This document shows positions 8,341-16,911 of a stretch of 64,000 nt of DNA, piece after piece (position 1 is the stretch's first letter; every line of letters starts with the position of its first letter). A model generated the notes under the pieces. The model was not told the DNA's origin. It saw only the letters and a list, made by a program, of their open reading frames with translations, and did no database searches. A program made the position numbers and the translations under genes. Source of the DNA: a bacterium 210820-DFI.6.37 (GTDB lineage Bacteria; Bacillota; Clostridia; Peptostreptococcales; Anaerovoracaceae); NCBI GenBank assembly GCA_020558355.1, contig JAJCKG010000002.1, forward strand, positions 248,001 through 312,000, in the 5' to 3' direction.

Positions 8341-9132
8341 ATGGCAGTAATTTCAATGAAACAATTACTTGAAGCAGGTGTACATTTCGGACACCAGACC
8401 AGAAGATGGAACCCTAAAATGGCTCCTTACATCTTCACAGAAAGAAACGGAATCTATATCATCGACCTTCAGAAAACAGTAAAGAAGATCGAAGAGGCTT
8501 ATGAATTCATGAAGGAAGTTGGCGCTTCCGGAAAGCCGATCCTGTTCGTAGGAACAAAGAAGCAGGCTCAGGCCGCGATCGTAGATGAAGCGAAGAGATG
8601 CGGACAGTTCTATGTTAACCAGAGATGGCTGGGCGGAATGCTGACAAACTATAAAACTATTTCCACCAGAATCAAGAGACTCCGCGACATCCAGGCTATG
8701 GAAGAAGACGGAACCTTTGACAAGCTTTCCAAGAAAGAAGTCAGCAAGCTGAGACTGGAACTGGAAAAACTGGAAAAATTCCTGGGCGGTATCAAAGACA
8801 TGAAGGGAATGCCGGGAGCAATCTTCATCGTTGACCCTAAGAAAGAAAAGATCGCGGTAAAAGAAGCGAGAATTCTGGGAATCCCTGTTGTAGGTATCGT
8901 AGATACAAACTGTGACCCTGATGATGTTGACTACATCATTCCGGCGAACGATGACGCGATCCGCGCGGTAAAACTTATTGCCGGAAAGATGGCTGACGCT
9001 GTTATCGAAGCAAACCAGGGCGAAAGCTTTGATGAAGGTGAAACAGAAGGCTCCACAGAAGCTGCTGAGCAGGAAGTTCCTGCGGAAGAAGCAGAAGCGA
9101 AGGCTGAAGAAGCAGAGGAAACTGCAGAGTAA
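8341..9132 (+). CDS. rpsB: 30S ribosomal protein S2
   Basis: This 263-residue protein begins with the canonical [25 protein letters not shown] and contains the S2 blocks [12 protein letters not shown] and [20 protein letters not shown] (about residues 199-218). S2 joins late to the 30S head and is needed for mRNA binding. The last 35 or so residues are a very acidic Glu/Ala tail, common in Clostridia. It is followed 19 bases later by tsf in the usual operon. Codon choice shows a highly expressed gene. Confidence 0.98.
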   Translation: MAVISMKQLLEAGVHFGHQTRRWNPKMAPYIFTERNGIYIIDLQKTVKKIEEAYEFMKEVGASGKPILFVGTKKQAQAAIVDEAKRCGQFYVNQRWLGGMLTNYKTISTRIKRLRDIQAMEEDGTFDKLSKKEVSKLRLELEKLEKFLGGIKDMKGMPGAIFIVDPKKEKIAVKEARILGIPVVGIVDTNCDPDDVDYIIPANDDAIRAVKLIAGKMADAVIEANQGESFDEGETEGSTEAAEQEVPAEEAEAKAEEAEETAE

Positions 9133-9151
9133 TTCAAGGAGGACAGGAAAG

Positions 9152-10078
9152 ATGGCTGTAACAGCACAATTAGTAAAACAGCTGCGCGAAATGACAGGCG
9201 CGGGCATGATGGACTGTAAAAAAGTATTAGTAGAGACTGATGGCGATATGGACAAGGCGGTTGATCTGCTGAGAGAAAAAGGCCTGGCGAAGGCCGCTAA
9301 GAAAGCCGGCAGAATCGCTGCGATGGGTCTTGTTAAGACTGCTTTTGCGGAGGACGGAAAAGCTGCCGCAATCGTAGAAGTAAACTCCGAAACAGATTTT
9401 GTCGCTAAGAACGAAGAGTTTGTAACTTTCGTAGATACACTGGCAAAAATGGCGCTGGAATCCGACGCCGCTGATCTGGACGCGTTTATGGCGCTTCCTT
9501 ATGAAGGCGAAGGAACAGTGCAGGACGCTCTCAACAATAAGATCGCTACTATCGGCGAAAACATGAACATCAGAAGATTCCAGAAGCTGGCTGAACCGGG
9601 CGTTGTTTACACCGGATATATCCACGGCGGCGGCACCATCGGCGTAATCGTTGGTCTGGAAACAGAAGCTACAGCGGAAGAGATCGCTGTAACTGGTAAA
9701 GACGTTGCAATGCAGGTAGCGTCCATGAACCCTAAGTTCCTGGACGAAACTCAGGTTGACCCTGCGTGGCTGGAATCCGAAACTGAAATCGCAAAACAGC
9801 AGCTGCTCAACGAGGGCAAGCCGGAAAAACTGCTGGAGAGAATCATCCCTGGCAAAATCAAGGCTATCCTGAAAGAAGTATGCCTGGTTGACCAGAAATT
9901 CGTTAAGAACGGCGACCTGACAGTAAAACAGTATGTTGACGAAGCCGGAAAAGAACTGGGCAAAGACATGAGAGTCGCTGCTATGGTTCGTTACGAAGTT
10001 GGCGAAGGCATCGAAAAGAAGGAAGAAGACTTTGCGGCAGAAGTAGCCGCACAGCAGGCAGCAGCTGCGAAAAAATAG
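9152..10078 (+). CDS. tsf: Translation elongation factor Ts
   Basis: This 308-residue nucleotide exchange factor for EF-Tu starts MAVTAQLVKQLREMTGAGMMDCKK, with the TDxxFVAKNxxF-type dimerisation block (SETDFVAKNEEFV, about residues 79-91). The start at ATG 9152 follows an AGGAGG 11 bases upstream; an in-frame extension back into rpsB is unlikely. In most bacteria pyrH and frr follow tsf. Here they are absent and a structured terminator-ended stretch follows instead. Confidence 0.98.
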   Translation: MAVTAQLVKQLREMTGAGMMDCKKVLVETDGDMDKAVDLLREKGLAKAAKKAGRIAAMGLVKTAFAEDGKAAAIVEVNSETDFVAKNEEFVTFVDTLAKMALESDAADLDAFMALPYEGEGTVQDALNNKIATIGENMNIRRFQKLAEPGVVYTGYIHGGGTIGVIVGLETEATAEEIAVTGKDVAMQVASMNPKFLDETQVDPAWLESETEIAKQQLLNEGKPEKLLERIIPGKIKAILKEVCLVDQKFVKNGDLTVKQYVDEAGKELGKDMRVAAMVRYEVGEGIEKKEEDFAAEVAAQQAAAAKK

Positions 10079-10303
10079 GGAGATCTATCCCGATGAGGGA
10101 CGAATCGCAGGAAGGTCCCCCGCAAGAAGCGTGGTACTTTACTGCGTAGCCCTGCCCGTATCTCCGATACGGTGCGCAGGACTTATGCAAAGCTTTCCCA
10201 AAGCTTTGGTTTGGTGAAATCTGTCGCAAGATATGATCCGATAAATGACAATAAGTGATAACGAATCCCGAAAGGTTGGAAACGGCAGCTTTTCGGGATT
10301 TTT
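10079..10303 (+). ncRNA. Structured region after tsf, candidate non-coding RNA
   Basis: About 225 bases without a credible ORF form several strong stems in a row: GGGAC/GTCCC (10097-10119); CCTGC/GCAGG enclosing a 7-bp CCGTATC/GATACGG hairpin (10151-10180); a perfect 9-bp CAAAGCTTT/AAAGCTTTG hairpin with a CCC loop (10188-10208); and a final terminator. This is far more structure than a simple 3' untranslated region needs. I cannot match it by eye to SRP RNA, tmRNA, RNase P or a known riboswitch; large clostridial RNAs such as raiA should be tested. It could be processed from the rpsB-tsf transcript or have its own promoter inside tsf. Confidence 0.5.
10264..10303 (+). terminator. Intrinsic terminator ending the tsf region
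   Basis: A 10-bp stem AATCCCGAAA/TTTCGGGATT with a 17-base loop runs into TTTTT. Confidence 0.85.
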
Positions 10304-10375
10304 AGCTGGGGAACATATGATTTTGATGGATGTGAGAAAAAACATGATATAATAATATCGAAGGCAGGTGAGAGC

Positions 10376-10411
10376 GTGGAAAACATATTGCGCATACATC
10401 CCAAGAATCGT
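10376..10411 (+). pseudogene. pepD: 5' fragment of pepD-type dipeptidase (interrupted)
   Basis: A GTG start with AGGTGAG five bases upstream and a TATAAT at 10348-10353 opens a frame reading VENILRIHPKN, which resembles the start of PepD (typically MENIL-xx-PKNVF). The frame then departs from any PepD sequence and stops after 16 codons. The rest of a PepD gene, missing its own first 40 or so codons, resumes on the same strand at about 14041. I therefore read this as the 5' stub of one gene split by a 3.6-kb block. The match is short, so this is inference. Confidence 0.5.
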
Positions 10412-10455
10412 GTAGCCTCTGTATAAAACGGTTTATTATGCAGAGGAGGAATATA

Positions 10456-11277
10456 ATGAATTTATTAGACAAACCGATTATATCAAAAGAGATATTTAAA
10501 AGAATGGAAGATATGTCATGGTTTATCCATGCTCGTATTTTTGATGATTTACTAATTGTAGCCCAAAAGGAAACCAACTGTTTTGTATTAAAGACAGATG
10601 ATGGCCTAATTGTAATCGATGCAATATGGCCATCCAAAAAAGCATTTGATGCAATTGTAAATGCTGTAGAAGCTATTGGATGGAATAGCAATGATATAAG
10701 AAAACTGGTTTTAACTCATGGACATGCAGATCATACAGGATGTGGAAAGTGGTTTATTGAACAATATGGAGTGGACACATATTTATCTAAAGTTGATGAT
10801 ATTTTCTGGGAAAAAAATCCTGTAAAGCCGAATAATCCTGAAACATGGAAGGATTATGATATCTCCTTTTTTATAAAAGATGGAGACACTATAACGCTAG
10901 GAGATAAAACCATATTCGTATTCAGTACTCCCGGGCATACTCCCGGAGGATTAAGTTACATATTCCCTGTTACAGAAGATGGAAACACACATATGGCTGC
11001 CCTTTGGGGAGGAACAACTCCTCCGAGGTCAAAATCAGGTGTAATGCAATATCTGAAGTCGCTGGATTTTTTTGTAAAAAAGGCTGTGGATATGCGAGTT
11101 GATGTTGCATTGAGTAATCATACTGCTGTTGATAACGGAATAGAACGAATTCGTTATTCTAAAGCAAGAATGAGCTATATGCCCAATATATATATAGTTG
11201 GAGAGGACGGATTTAAAACATATTGTAAGGTGTTTAAATCTTTGAGCTATGAGATATTGGCAAATGCTGATACATAA
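10456..11277 (+). CDS. Metallo-beta-lactamase-fold hydrolase
   Basis: This 273-residue MBL-fold protein has the metal motif HGHADH (about residues 89-94), a later His in STPGHTPGG (about 160-168) and a final SNHTAVDNG. It resembles the subclass B3-like branch of the superfamily, but the substrate cannot be told and resistance should not be assumed. AGAGGAGG precedes the ATG. The gene is AT-rich with many ATA, AAA and TTA codons, unlike the rpsB/tsf side, which fits a foreign block. A CCTCTG/CAGAGG inverted repeat overlaps its ribosome binding site. Confidence 0.8.
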   Translation: MNLLDKPIISKEIFKRMEDMSWFIHARIFDDLLIVAQKETNCFVLKTDDGLIVIDAIWPSKKAFDAIVNAVEAIGWNSNDIRKLVLTHGHADHTGCGKWFIEQYGVDTYLSKVDDIFWEKNPVKPNNPETWKDYDISFFIKDGDTITLGDKTIFVFSTPGHTPGGLSYIFPVTEDGNTHMAALWGGTTPPRSKSGVMQYLKSLDFFVKKAVDMRVDVALSNHTAVDNGIERIRYSKARMSYMPNIYIVGEDGFKTYCKVFKSLSYEILANADT

Positions 11278-11375
11278 AAGTTTAGATTAAGATGCGAATA
11301 GATTGTTACACATGCCGGCTTGATTTCAAGTCGGTATGTATTTTGAAAGATCGATCTGTATATGGGGATGATTTA

Positions 11376-11489
11376 ATGATGCGATACCGTTTAGATATGG
11401 CAAAGGAACGACTGGAATCCGCAAAGCTGCTGCTCGATAATGGGGGCTATAAAGATTCTATATTTTATCGTCATTTTCTGCGCATTTAA
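11376..11489 (+). pseudogene. HEPN-domain gene remnant
   Basis: The short frame reads MMRYRLDMAKERLESAKLLL then DNGGYKDS, the characteristic first helix and turn of HEPN proteins of the MNT-HEPN type. It breaks off where the conserved RxxYYAIFHA helix should follow. Shifted frames downstream show weak traces (YFIVIFCAF). No partner nucleotidyltransferase is visible. It is best read as a decayed remnant in the AT-rich block. The start has GGGGATGA upstream. Confidence 0.6.
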
Positions 11490-11534
11490 ATAACTTTTTG
11501 CTATTTATCCGACAAACTGAAATTTGAAAAACAA

Positions 11535-12074
11535 TTACATACCAACTATTTTTCTAACTGTATTCGCCGTCCTTATCGTCAATTTATTGCTGATATTTGC
11601 ACTTGCTGTTTTAGACCACCAGTTTGTTTTTTGGTAATCTTTCCGATTGAAAGACCAGAATACCGTTTCTTTGTATTCCTCTATCTTTTCTAATCCCTCT
11701 TGAGGCTCTCCAATTTCGTTATATACATCTTTGAATGTAGCGGGCGGTATGATAAAGATTAGATTGTCATAAATCTCCTTACTTTCATCTCCCCACCAGT
11801 CGGGCGCATGATGTAAAATGTCCTCCAGTTCTTCCTTTGATATGACAAAGACAGGAATATCTAAACGAAACTGATTTTTAATCATTTCCTCAATTCGGCT
11901 TGTAGTCTTGATTGTATCGGCTTCATCACTTGAAAAAATCACATTACCGCTGTTCAAATAGGTTTTGACTTTTGTATAATTCAGGTTTTCAAAACCGTGC
12001 TTTAATTCTGCCATTGACACTTTGTTTTTGCCGCTTATATTGATACCTCGCAATAAGGCGATATATCTTTTCAT
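11535..12074 (-). CDS. DUF1697 family protein
   Basis: This 179-residue protein begins MKRYIALLRGINISGKNKV, the hallmark of DUF1697, with the LNSGNVIFSS block (about residues 38-47) and a C-terminal WWSKTASANISNKLTIRTANT. The family has no firmly known function. ATG 12074 is preferred over the upstream in-frame GTG because GAGGTGG lies 8 bases before it. The gene is complete in length and AT-rich, like the rest of the inserted block, and points toward the HEPN remnant. Confidence 0.85.
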   Translation of the reverse strand: MKRYIALLRGINISGKNKVSMAELKHGFENLNYTKVKTYLNSGNVIFSSDEADTIKTTSRIEEMIKNQFRLDIPVFVISKEELEDILHHAPDWWGDESKEIYDNLIFIIPPATFKDVYNEIGEPQEGLEKIEEYKETVFWSFNRKDYQKTNWWSKTASANISNKLTIRTANTVRKIVGM

Positions 12075-12393
12075 ATTCTTAACCACCTCTACAACTTCCG
12101 ATTTGTCTCTTGGCTATTTTGGTTAAGTATATCATGTTTTCCAACGATTTTCTATATAACTCCCCCTTTATTTTGCGGAAGAAAAGAGCTATCTACCAGT
12201 AGTTTTGTGATAATGGAATCCTATCTTCTTTCATACTTTGCAAAAGATCAAAAAGTGACAGACTCTCAAGTGATTCTTAAGGTGGCATTATCACAAATTA
12301 ACAATAGTACTTCTTAAAAGGGTATTGACTTTGCAAAGCATGTTTATTATAATTATATAAAACATATATGAATTATAGGAAAGAGGTGATGGC
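12075..12393. other. Intergenic stretch with a 94-bp inverted-repeat element and a promoter
   Basis: This gap contains no credible gene. It holds a perfect 12-bp inverted repeat, TTTGTGATAATG (12204-12215) and CATTATCACAAA (12286-12297), bounding a 94-bp AT-rich element. A sigma-70-type promoter for the next gene follows (TTGACT-17-TATAAT, 12326-12354). The inverted-repeat element could be a tiny non-autonomous mobile element or a regulatory structure. Confidence 0.6.
12326..12354 (+). promoter_or_regulatory. Promoter for the YdhR-like gene
   Basis: TTGACT, 17 bases and TATAAT stand about 40 bases before the start codon. Confidence 0.7.
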
Positions 12394-12744
12394 ATGTCTT
12401 ATTTGCTACATATAAGATTTGATTTTAAGGGAAAAACACAGGATAAGAAAAAGGATGTGGAGGCCGCATTCCCCTTTGAGGGCGCTACAGCTAAAATGAA
12501 TGCTCTTCCTAATCTGAAATGGAAAATCTGGGCTACCAGCGAGGATGGGTCGGAGGGTTCCGGCTTTTATCTGTACCCGACGAAGGAAGCTGCTAAGGCG
12601 AGAGCGGAGCAGGCGAAAGCAACACTGCCTCATTTGGATGAGGTCAGCAATGTGAAGACGGATATTTGGGAGGTGCTGGATGATTATTCCATTGCAACAC
12701 ATGCACCGGTAGATGTTCCTCTGATCGCGGAACTGAAAAAATAG
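12394..12744 (+). CDS. YdhR-like putative monooxygenase
   Basis: This 116-residue protein has the small ferredoxin-like fold of the YdhR group of the dimeric alpha/beta-barrel superfamily. It shows LLHIRFDFKG at the N-terminus, then LPNLKWKIWATSEDGSEGSGFYLYPTKEAA in the order seen in YdhR (LKWKIW, then GxYLY). YdhR proteins are called putative monooxygenases, but no substrate is established. The ribosome binding site is GAGGTGA and a clear promoter lies upstream. A long bidirectional terminator follows. Its codon use is less AT-rich than its neighbours, so it may have a different origin. Confidence 0.7.
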   Translation: MSYLLHIRFDFKGKTQDKKKDVEAAFPFEGATAKMNALPNLKWKIWATSEDGSEGSGFYLYPTKEAAKARAEQAKATLPHLDEVSNVKTDIWEVLDDYSIATHAPVDVPLIAELKK

Positions 12745-12798
12745 TAGATCAAATAAAATAATACGAAAACGTATACAGCTTCACTAATGACACAAGCG

Positions 12799-12853
12799 AA
12801 GGAGCCGTTGCAAAACAGATGCACAATCATCTGTTTTGCAATGACTCCTTCTT
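12799..12853. terminator. Long bidirectional terminator hairpin
   Basis: A near-perfect stem of more than 20 bp has TTGCAAAACAGATG pairing with CATCTGTTTTGCAA as its 14-bp core, flanked by AAGGAG/CTCCTT. It lies between the convergent YdhR-like gene and the permease fragment. Confidence 0.75.
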
Positions 12854-12901
12854 TGTTCCTGAAAATAGAAAACGGACTCCAAAGAGGCCGCAATCTATGG
12901 A

Positions 12902-14032
12902 TTATTCATATTCTCGCAAACGTTGAGCAATAGAGCGGTTTTTTATTATTTTCTTATAAGTAACGATTGGTGTTAGAATGCATATTATCAGTACAAATAA
13001 AATTGCACATACCAATGGAACTACAGGTATCGAAAATGGGATTTTCATATAATTCATGGACTGAAAGATAAAATAGGTAATAGCAGTTCCTATTGTCAAT
13101 GTAATAAAAACAGAGCCGCTTGCATATAAAATTCCTTCCCGAATCAATAATTTTTTTATTTGTTTTTTTGACATACCAACGCTTTCCATAATGGAAAACG
13201 TCAATTTCCTATTCTGCATACTATTTGCCATGGTATTGATATAGTTTAACATACCAACCAGTAACAGCAGAAGTGAAATCGTGGTACCTATTTCAAACAT
13301 ACCGCTTTGCGAATCTTGGATTGTTTTCATATCATCATATTTTGAAATAGAAAGTAAATCATTACGGTATGGACTTGTTTTAATGATATTTTTTATTTCT
13401 TTTTCCGTTTCGATTTCATATGATTGTTCATATTTGATAGTAAGGCTTAAAATAAATGGATTTGAAGGTAATGTTTTTATATAGTTTTCGCTAACAATCA
13501 AATTCGCTCCACAATTTACGGTTGCCCCATAATAGTCCCCATAGTTAATTGCCCCGATTGTAATTTCCTGCATTTGATTTCCTATGGAAAATGGAACTGT
13601 CGTTCCGATCCACTCTTCCGGTATTTCAAATCCGGCATATTGTAAAATTGCTGTTTCCCCATTTAAAAACTCTTGCCTGCTTATCGGGTTGCCAAGACTT
13701 TCATTCAAATAGTCAAATTCTGATTCATCAATTCCTTTTATCATACCATAGTATTTCTCAGGATTCTGCTGATACTCTAAAACCGTTTCCGGGTATGACA
13801 AATAGGGTTTTAATTCTGTGTAGCCTTTTATACAGAAATCCGAAAAGCCACTCTCCTTATATGGAAACGTAATAGGAATTCCTTTTACCGTATGAACTTC
13901 TGCTACCCCATCTGTTTCCTGTATTTCTAATATAAATGTATCGTCAATTGCCGATTGCAGGGAAGCTATATTTTCTGTTGTCTGTGTATCGTTATATACG
14001 ATAAAATCAGCGTTCCAATAATTAGGGTAGAC
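12902..14032 (-). pseudogene. ABC transporter permease (FtsX/MacB type), 5'-truncated
   Basis: The minus-strand frame gives a coherent C-terminal part of an FtsX-like permease. About 240 residues of extracellular domain are followed by three hydrophobic segments, with TLSIMESVG-type sequence (KLTFSIMESVGMSKKQI) and a basic end (IAQRLREYE). The frame is open upstream to about 14030 with sensible protein sequence (WNADFIVYND...), but the expected first membrane helix and start codon are missing. The sequence switches abruptly to pepD on the other strand. No ATP-binding partner is present. It is therefore a fragment, not a working transporter. A TTG within the frame could in principle start a shorter product of about 300 residues. 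Confidence 0.75.
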
Positions 14033-14040
14033 GGTTCGTC

Positions 14041-15283
14041 GGATCAGTACTACAATGTGTTAATCAGAAAAGCTGCAACACCGGGATACGAGGATCATCC
14101 GGGGGGGGTCATCCTTCAGGCGCACATGGATATGGTCTGTGAAAAAAATTGCGATGTGGTTTACGATTTTGACAAAGATCCCATTGAATTTGAACTGGAA
14201 GGCGATAAAATCATTGCAAAAAAGACGACCCTTGGCGCGGATGACGGAATCGGTGTTGCCCTTGGGATGGCGCTTCTTGCAGAACCTGGGCTAAAGCATC
14301 CGCCGTTGGAATTCGTTTGTACAACGGATGAGGAGCGCGGCATGACGGGGATCGAAAATTTTGACTTTGGGTTGCTGCGGGGAGACCGAGTGATCAATTT
14401 GGATAATGATGAGGAATCGATCTTTGTGGTAGGCTGCGCAGGAGGTCCAGTCGTAAGAGTCGAGCTTCCTGTTGACAGAAAGCCTGCGAAGCAAGACCTG
14501 GAGTATTATGAACTTACTTTGCGCGGACTAGTAGGCGGTCATTCTGGAGAAGATATCAACAAGGGAAGAGCCAATGCAAATAAGCTGCTTGTAAGAGTGC
14601 TGATGAAAATACACAGCTGTATGGGCTTTGAGCTTGCGAATTTTAGTGGAGGGCTGAAATACAATGCGATTCCAAGAAATGCTGAGGCGGTTATAGGTAT
14701 CCCGAAAGGCAAAGCTGCAGAGCTGCAAACCATCATCGGCGATTATCAGAGAATTTTCAAAGAGGAATACAGAAACAACGATCCGGATATTGTACTTTCC
14801 TGTAAAAAGACAGAGCCTGCCGCCTATGTGCTGGGCGAGCCTTCAAAGCTCAGGGTTCTGGACTATATCAATTTTTCGCAGAACGGCGTTGTTCGTATGG
14901 ATATCGATTACCCACAGTTTGTAGAAAGCTCTGTAAGTGTGGGAGTTGTTGAGATCGATGAAGATCGCGCAGTGATTCAGGTCATGACCAGAAGTTCCAG
15001 AGTGAGTCAGTATGAGCATTTGCTAGAGCAGATCGTGCGGTTGACAGAAAGGTTAGATGGAACGTATCAGATCATGTCGAATTGTCCCGCCTGGGAATAT
15101 GATGATGAATCCCAGCTAAAAGATCTCTATGAGGAAGTATACAGGGAAGTATATCAGAAAGAACCATCTTTTATGATCCTGCATGCAGGCGTAGAGGCCA
15201 GTGAATTTCCTAAACATATAGATCGAAAACTGGAAATGATATCGGTGGGGCCGGATGCAAGAAATCTGCATGCGCCGGGCTAA
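14041..15283 (+). pseudogene. pepD: pepD-type aminoacyl-histidine dipeptidase, both ends missing
   Basis: About 414 residues match the PepD/M20 family: NVLIRKAATPGYE, then the metal-binding GVILQAHMDMVCEKN, TLGADDGIGVA, TTDEERGMTG and GHSGEDI. The frame is open upstream of 14041 only through antisense permease sequence, so the real N-terminus (about 40-50 residues, including the RIPRxS region) is gone. At the other end the frame stops right after SVGPDARNLHAPG, where PepD normally has about 25 more residues. The core metal ligands remain, but without both ends activity is doubtful. A matching 5' stub is seen at 10376. Confidence 0.8.
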
Positions 15284-15820
15284 TGAAAAATAACCGTTCG
15301 TCCAGCGCCACTTCTATATGTTCGAAAAACAACTTTTAGATGGTGAAACTTCTTGTAAGTTTAATCCATTTTTCCAGCAGAAGGAGCCTTGGAACACACA
15401 ATTTCAAAATCCTGAAACAACTTACTTTTTCCCGGTACTTGTTTCAAAAAGTACGCGGGCTTTAGGCGCTGGCTTCTCTGAAAATAGAGATATAGAGCCC
15501 TAAAGTCAGATTGTGCGGCCCTGCGGGGGCTGTAGGTATTGAAAACTTTGAAACAAAGCGCTTGGTCCGGCAGATTGTTTCAAGCTTTTCTAAAAAGTTT
15601 GAAGGAAAAGGTTTGAAATGGATAAAACAACATATGCGTACCCAGGCAGCCCTGCGTGGCGGCCTGGGTATATCCGAAAAAAATAGAATCTTTTCGCAGA
15701 TTGAGGGCACGCCATCATATTGAAAAAAATCGAAATGAGTGATATGATAAAGAAAAGTGCGTATGTGGATGTTTCAATGACAATAAGCAGTTGGAATGGA
15801 TGAGCAAAGTGAGGTAAACA
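15284..15820. other. Unassigned 537-base stretch after the pepD remnant
   Basis: I recognise no gene here. The stretch includes a strong TACCCAGGC/GCCTGGGTA hairpin (about 15637-15672) that is not followed by T residues, several short frames without family resemblance, and GTTCGTC at 15296-15302, which repeats the heptamer at the other pepD edge (14034-14040). It may be degraded coding sequence. The ribosome binding site for the radical SAM gene is at its end. Confidence 0.5.
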
Positions 15821-16864
15821 ATGGATAAAAAAGTAGAAGGTATACTGAAGCGGGCGCTGGAAGATATTCCGCCAACGAGAGAAGAATGCGTTTATTTGCT
15901 GGGGTTTGCTGAGGCAACGCCGGAATCCACTTATACGCGCGCCGCGGCAAATGATATCATGCGGAAAAAAACAGGAAATACAGGGCTTTTATTTGGGCAG
16001 ATTGGTCTGGAGCTTTTCCCGTGTCCGGTAGATTGCAAATTTTGTTCCTTTGGAGAGACACATACCGGTTTTCAGGGAAAAATCACTTTGGACGATGATA
16101 CCATAAGGCAGAAGGTGCGTGAATTCACAAAAGATGGAGATTTGTACTGCCTTTGGCTTATGACCATGGCGGAGTACGATCTGGACTATTATATTAACGC
16201 TCTCAAAATTGCCAGAGAAGTGGCACCGCCGCAGACGCTTCTTTACACCAATATCGGCGATACAGATTATGAAACCTTTGTCAAGCTGAAGGAAGCCGGA
16301 GCGGATGGTGTTTACCATGTGATCCGTCTGGGAGAGGGGGAATATACCACATTAACTCCTGAGCGCCGGCAGGAAACCATTGATAACGCGGTAAAAGCCG
16401 GACTGATGATCCAGGATTGTCTGGAACCCATTGGAACAGAGCATACTCCGGAGCAGATGGTAGATCATATCTTTAAATCCATCGAAAAAAAGGTGGATAC
16501 GGCAGGCGTTATGAAGCGGACTCCGGTTCCAGGGACGATCTTTACCGATGAAATTACGAACCTGCGTCTCGCGCAGATCAGCGCGGTCAACGCTCTGGCT
16601 ATGCTTGCGCTGGAGCCTTACCCTTGGCTTCCGATTCACGAGGCGGATCCCATTGGGCTTACCAGCGGCGGAAACAGCATCTGCGCGGAAACAGGAGTAA
16701 ACCCGCGTGATACTGAGGCGGACACCGCCAAAAGCCGGGGCCTTGATGTTACAGCGTGCCGGAAGATGCTGTGGCAGGCGGGCTTTCAGTATGTGTGCAG
16801 GGGCGATGGAGTCCGGGTAGAGCTGACGCCTGAATATATCGCTCAGTGCGAAAAAACAGAGTGA
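15821..16864 (+). CDS. Radical SAM enzyme of the BioB/HydE/PylB-like group
   Basis: This 347-residue protein carries the radical SAM cluster motif CPVDCKFC (C-x3-C-x2-C, about residues 68-75) in the setting LFPCPVDCKFCSFG, followed by a TIM-barrel and a BATS-like C-terminal half. Biotin synthase, HydE and methylornithine synthase share this layout; the reaction cannot be assigned. It is not a normal BioB, which has CxEDCxYC and QS after it. No bio or hyd genes are nearby. It is convergent with an MFS transporter gene. Function unknown, family confident. Confidence 0.8.
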   Translation: MDKKVEGILKRALEDIPPTREECVYLLGFAEATPESTYTRAAANDIMRKKTGNTGLLFGQIGLELFPCPVDCKFCSFGETHTGFQGKITLDDDTIRQKVREFTKDGDLYCLWLMTMAEYDLDYYINALKIAREVAPPQTLLYTNIGDTDYETFVKLKEAGADGVYHVIRLGEGEYTTLTPERRQETIDNAVKAGLMIQDCLEPIGTEHTPEQMVDHIFKSIEKKVDTAGVMKRTPVPGTIFTDEITNLRLAQISAVNALAMLALEPYPWLPIHEADPIGLTSGGNSICAETGVNPRDTEADTAKSRGLDVTACRKMLWQAGFQYVCRGDGVRVELTPEYIAQCEKTE

Positions 16865-16911
16865 TGTAAAAGAAAACCGCAAAGAGGGCAAAAGCGCAAA
16901 GGCCGGGACAA

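Noticed and set aside
8365..9255. 296-codon frame on the minus strand across rpsB and tsf
   Set aside because: The stop-free antisense is a by-product of the biased codons of highly expressed rpsB; no ribosome binding site or protein family.
10456..11277. Antibiotic-resistance beta-lactamase
   Set aside because: The MBL fold and HGHADH motif are shared by many unrelated hydrolases; nothing in sequence or context points to beta-lactams, and there is no clear signal peptide.
15511..15723. 70-residue frame in the stretch after pepD
   Set aside because: No family match, no convincing start signal, and it runs through a strong hairpin; kept only as unassigned sequence.
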